Assembly (NCBI RefSeq): GCF_002443255.2
Contig: NW_019211458.1
Location: forward strand, 35,210,096-35,274,095
Source: Varroa destructor
Taxonomy: Eukaryota > Arthropoda > Arachnida > Mesostigmata > Varroidae
Direction: 5' to 3'
DNA length: 64,000 bases
The notes beneath the pieces are model-generated. The model made no database searches, was not told where the DNA came from, and saw nothing but the letters and a program-made list of their open reading frames with translations. Each line of letters starts with the position of its first letter. The first letter of the stretch is position 1. Below, one piece after another: positions 61,283 through 64,000 of the stretch. Position numbers and translations under genes: made by a program.

Positions 61283-61695
61283 CTATCTGCCGCGAAGGCG
61301 AATTAACCTTTGCGATGGAGCGCGTAACGAGCCGCAGTTTTCCGGAAGACAGAGCGAAGTAGCTCTGCGGATGACTGTGCCAAGAAGAGAAGCCAGTGCA
61401 TTTTTTTTAAACTGTATGAAGTCTGCAAATGGTTGGTAAATCTGCGTAGATGTTTCAACAAAGTGCACCAGTTCAGCCGGTACTGCTGCAGGTTTTACGG
61501 GTTTTTTCTGTCCTGATGCAGGTTTTACCGGTGTAGTCTGTGCTGGTGGGACCTTCATTGGTGCAGGCCGTAGGTTTACAGGTGTCACAGACGTCACAAG
61601 GCGCACGCTGTGCCGAACCGGCGCAGCGTGCCCTTGATCTAGAATTGTAGAGGTCGCTATTGATATGCCCTTGGATTGGCTTAGAGGCAGGAACC
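61283..61695 (-). CDS. Terminal exon of an unidentified minus-strand gene
   Basis: On the minus strand, an acceptor-like ttactctctttag precedes 61695. The frame then stays open for 137 codons to TAG (61283-61285), and AATAAA follows at 61246-61241, a layout typical of a last exon. The product is Pro/Val/Lys-rich in its middle, with the unit P-V-K-P-A occurring twice, then a more ordered tail with two cysteines and a basic C terminus. Alternatively the ORF begins at the ATG at 61744, where the N terminus (M-K-C-Y-I-L-P... then L-L-L-S-L-G-F-L-P-L) resembles a signal peptide, making a 153-residue secreted protein without the intron. I recognise no family. A second frame of the same stretch is open and Cys-rich, so the frame choice is not certain. 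Confidence 0.45.
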
Positions 61696-62000
61696 CTAAA
61701 GAGAGTAACAAATCGATGGAAGTTGGCAATATATAACATTTCATCGTTACATTGAATGCAAAGTTTGGTTGGGTAGCACCTTAGATTTTTGTAATAGTTA
61801 AAGGACAAATTAGCCGAGAGACATGCGCTTAGGTTACATTTATAAAAATGGGTTTGGCCTTAACTTTAACTGCAATGCTGTGGTCAGCTTACTTACTTGT
61901 GTCATACTATAGCCTACGTTTTCATACTTCAGGTTTGATTTTGATTGAACAAACCTTTTTACTTTGGTAACCTCGAGCCTAGTTTTTTGACTTGGGTTGA

Positions 62001-62037
62001 GGTTAGGTTAGGTTAGGTTAGGTTAGGTTAGGTTAGT
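62001..62037 (+). repeat. Interstitial (TTAGG)7 telomere-type repeat
   Basis: Seven uninterrupted GGTTA/TTAGG units, preceded by a degenerate unit (gggttga). TTAGG is the canonical arthropod telomere repeat. The tract is internal and flanked by unique sequence, so it marks either an ancient healing/insertion event or a telomerase-type microsatellite, not a chromosome end. Confidence 0.9.
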
Positions 62038-62493
62038 TTTACCGACCCACAGAACAGAGGTCTTAGAAATTCTGTGGAATAACATAACCATATTAAAGGT
62101 ACAGATCAACAAATACATCGTAAACATACCACAGCTAGAATGTCAAAATACGCTTTTTGTCTACACAAATCAACAATGTTTGCCTAAATAACGATATCTG
62201 GATGTTACGTTTTCTAGATTTACACATGGTGCTGGCGGACCGCTACGTTCCAGCAATCTTGAAGCGGATAAGACTTGCAAATTTACTATCGCAACATCGA
62301 ATTCATTGTTAGCGTTAAAGACTGTTTGGTCCATGCAGATGAGACGCAATATTTTTTTCAATTTGAAACTTTTTCATAGAGAAAACACAGTCTCGCTTTG
62401 AGGCCTTAAATCATGATTCACTAAAGTAACAAAAGATACATTGCATCTGTTAGGTATTTCAATAACGTTCTATTCTTTCTTTCGCCGCTTCAG

Positions 62494-62585
62494 TTTACCT
62501 GGTAATATCGCAATTAGTATCGTATATACTGCAATACTACAAATAATTACACTGAATACTGGACGAAATGGGCAAGCAACCTTGA
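62494..62585 (+). CDS. Weak candidate internal exon (plus strand)
   Basis: A strong polypyrimidine acceptor (ttctttctttcgccgcttcag, ending 62493) and a GTAAGT donor (62586) bracket 92 nt with one open frame. It reads L-P-G-N-I-A-I-S-I-V-Y-T-A-I-L-Q. No neighbouring exon of matching phase was found, so this may be chance. Confidence 0.2.
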
Positions 62586-64000
62586 GTAAGTACTTTTTTT
62601 TTTTATGTTTTAATACAATATTAGCAGATAAGAGTACAAACAAGTGGCAAAAAAAAGAGGTATTGTGAAAATTTTAGACAATTCTATGCAGTTCTAACAA
62701 TTGTTCGCTAGATAATAGAATTGTCTTGGTCTCAACGTGACTATGCAGCAGCCTAGATGCGAAGTGTTATTCTAAAGCAGTCATTGGGAAGCCACAGCCA
62801 TGCTTCGCTCTGTGAACGATTCGAATTATAAAAGAACTCCCCCTTGAATTAGCGTTATTTATCATTACCTTCATATCGTTTGCGTAATATGTATATTACG
62901 TAATAAATATACGTATAGGTTACTCGCTCTACGATTACATTGATTAATAAGACGTGCTATTTTCTTTTGTAGTTATTCTTGACCCAGCCAATTCGATCTT
63001 CTCAACGGAGAGGTTACGTGTTAGATGATATCCTTTTTCGCGGAAGGATAGAAATTGCATTTTCAGTGTCCTAAACCCAAAAGTCCAACAAAACTAATCA
63101 ATTGCTGACGACAGTAATTGTCGACGTAAGGATCGTCGGGCCCTATACTACATGAATCATAAATTGTCTGAAGGCTGCCCACCAACTGGCATTATTAGTG
63201 CGAAAGAGAATATTAATTTGCCTGTAGGTTTATTTATGATAGCGTATTCTGTTGTATTTTAAGATTTTGTTTCCATAATGTATAAGATTTCGATCTCCAT
63301 AAAAGTTTATAAAGTACACTTGATATTTATAAGAGTTACAGTTTAAATAAAAAATAAATTTAGTACAACATCCGCTGCTAGGGGCCTTATCGCCATTAGT
63401 GTCTAACGTAAACAGAACAACTACCTGAGACGAGGTAAAGCAATGTCTCAGAGTTCTCAACAATGCGTTATAACATGTTCGTCACACTGTTTCTCCTGCC
63501 CACATTTATGTATTTTACATGAAACGCCTTCCATAAAAAAAAAACAGAGTAATATTCAAGTTACGTCCGTATTATTAATTTTATACAAGTATTTATACTG
63601 CTCTTCAAAACGCAGCCAATTATAACGCAGGACTTAACACAGTCGGAAGCAGAGGACCATTAACCCTGCCGTATCGGAAGGTCTTAATTTCGAAATCTAG
63701 AGTTGCTTTTGGATTCGACGTTTGATTTCTGGAAACTGCTGTTTTAAGGCTCAGAGCAATGGAATCAGAGTCGAAGCTGTACTTTCTCACCGTACTTTGG
63801 CCTTTTTTTTTACCTGATCTTGGCGGTGGTACTCAGGCGAACCAGGTATTCTCGAAAACAAAAAACATGTTGGGCTACTCTGACGAACAGAGCCATAGAA
63901 ATTTTCCTACAGTTTCCGATCCACCCATAAAACTCTGAAGAAAATTTAAATATAGTGAGTAAATGTATGTAGTTCTATACATTTATATAAATATAGAGGT
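62586..64000. other. AT-rich stretch to window end
   Basis: Nothing supported beyond short homopolymer runs. Confidence 0.5.

Noticed and set aside
1..64000. CRISPR arrays, bacterial operons, rRNA genes and functional tRNA genes
   Set aside because: I saw no spaced direct repeats, no rRNA-like conserved blocks and no tRNA with intact stems. The sequence is eukaryotic throughout.

Overview
This is eukaryotic genomic DNA, most likely from an arthropod and plausibly a chelicerate such as a mite. The base composition is AT-rich. There are no operons or bacterial-type genes. Coding sequence is cut into small exons by GT-AG introns. Microsatellites are frequent, there is an interstitial (TTAGG)n tract (the canonical arthropod telomere unit), and the best gene belongs to an arthropod-typical family. 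The species cannot be fixed from the sequence alone.

Layout. About 1-48 kb is a coding desert with no exon I can defend. It holds simple repeats, one clearly recognisable decayed non-LTR retrotransposon fragment (about 5.0-5.9 kb), weaker tRNA-like remnants (15.1 and 29.5 kb), and isolated GC-richer islands with trinucleotide repeats (18.1, 28.0, 35.9-36.2 and 45.0-45.7 kb) that look more like promoter, UTR or regulatory DNA than the AT-rich background. From 48.8 to 49.7 kb there is a large block of tandem simple repeats ending in a TATA/initiator-like pair.

The one confident gene lies at 50,603-53,598 on the plus strand. It has four coding exons with phase-compatible GT-AG junctions, and encodes a 323-residue secreted protein with a signal peptide and two Ig domains. 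It resembles ImpL2 (ecdysone-inducible gene L2), the insulin-like-peptide-binding family related to vertebrate IGFBP7.

Downstream, 56.05-56.46 kb carries a second decayed copy of the same non-LTR element, and 57.2 kb carries a tRNA-derived SINE-like remnant. Between 60.0 and 61.7 kb the minus strand shows several short stretches bounded by good splice signals. One is a terminal exon with stop and AATAAA; another is an exon pair whose reading frame joins cleanly to a stop. I read this as at least one unidentified multi-exon gene converging on the ImpL2-like gene. A (TTAGG)7 tract lies just beyond it, at 62.0 kb. The rest to 64 kb is AT-rich, with one weak exon candidate.
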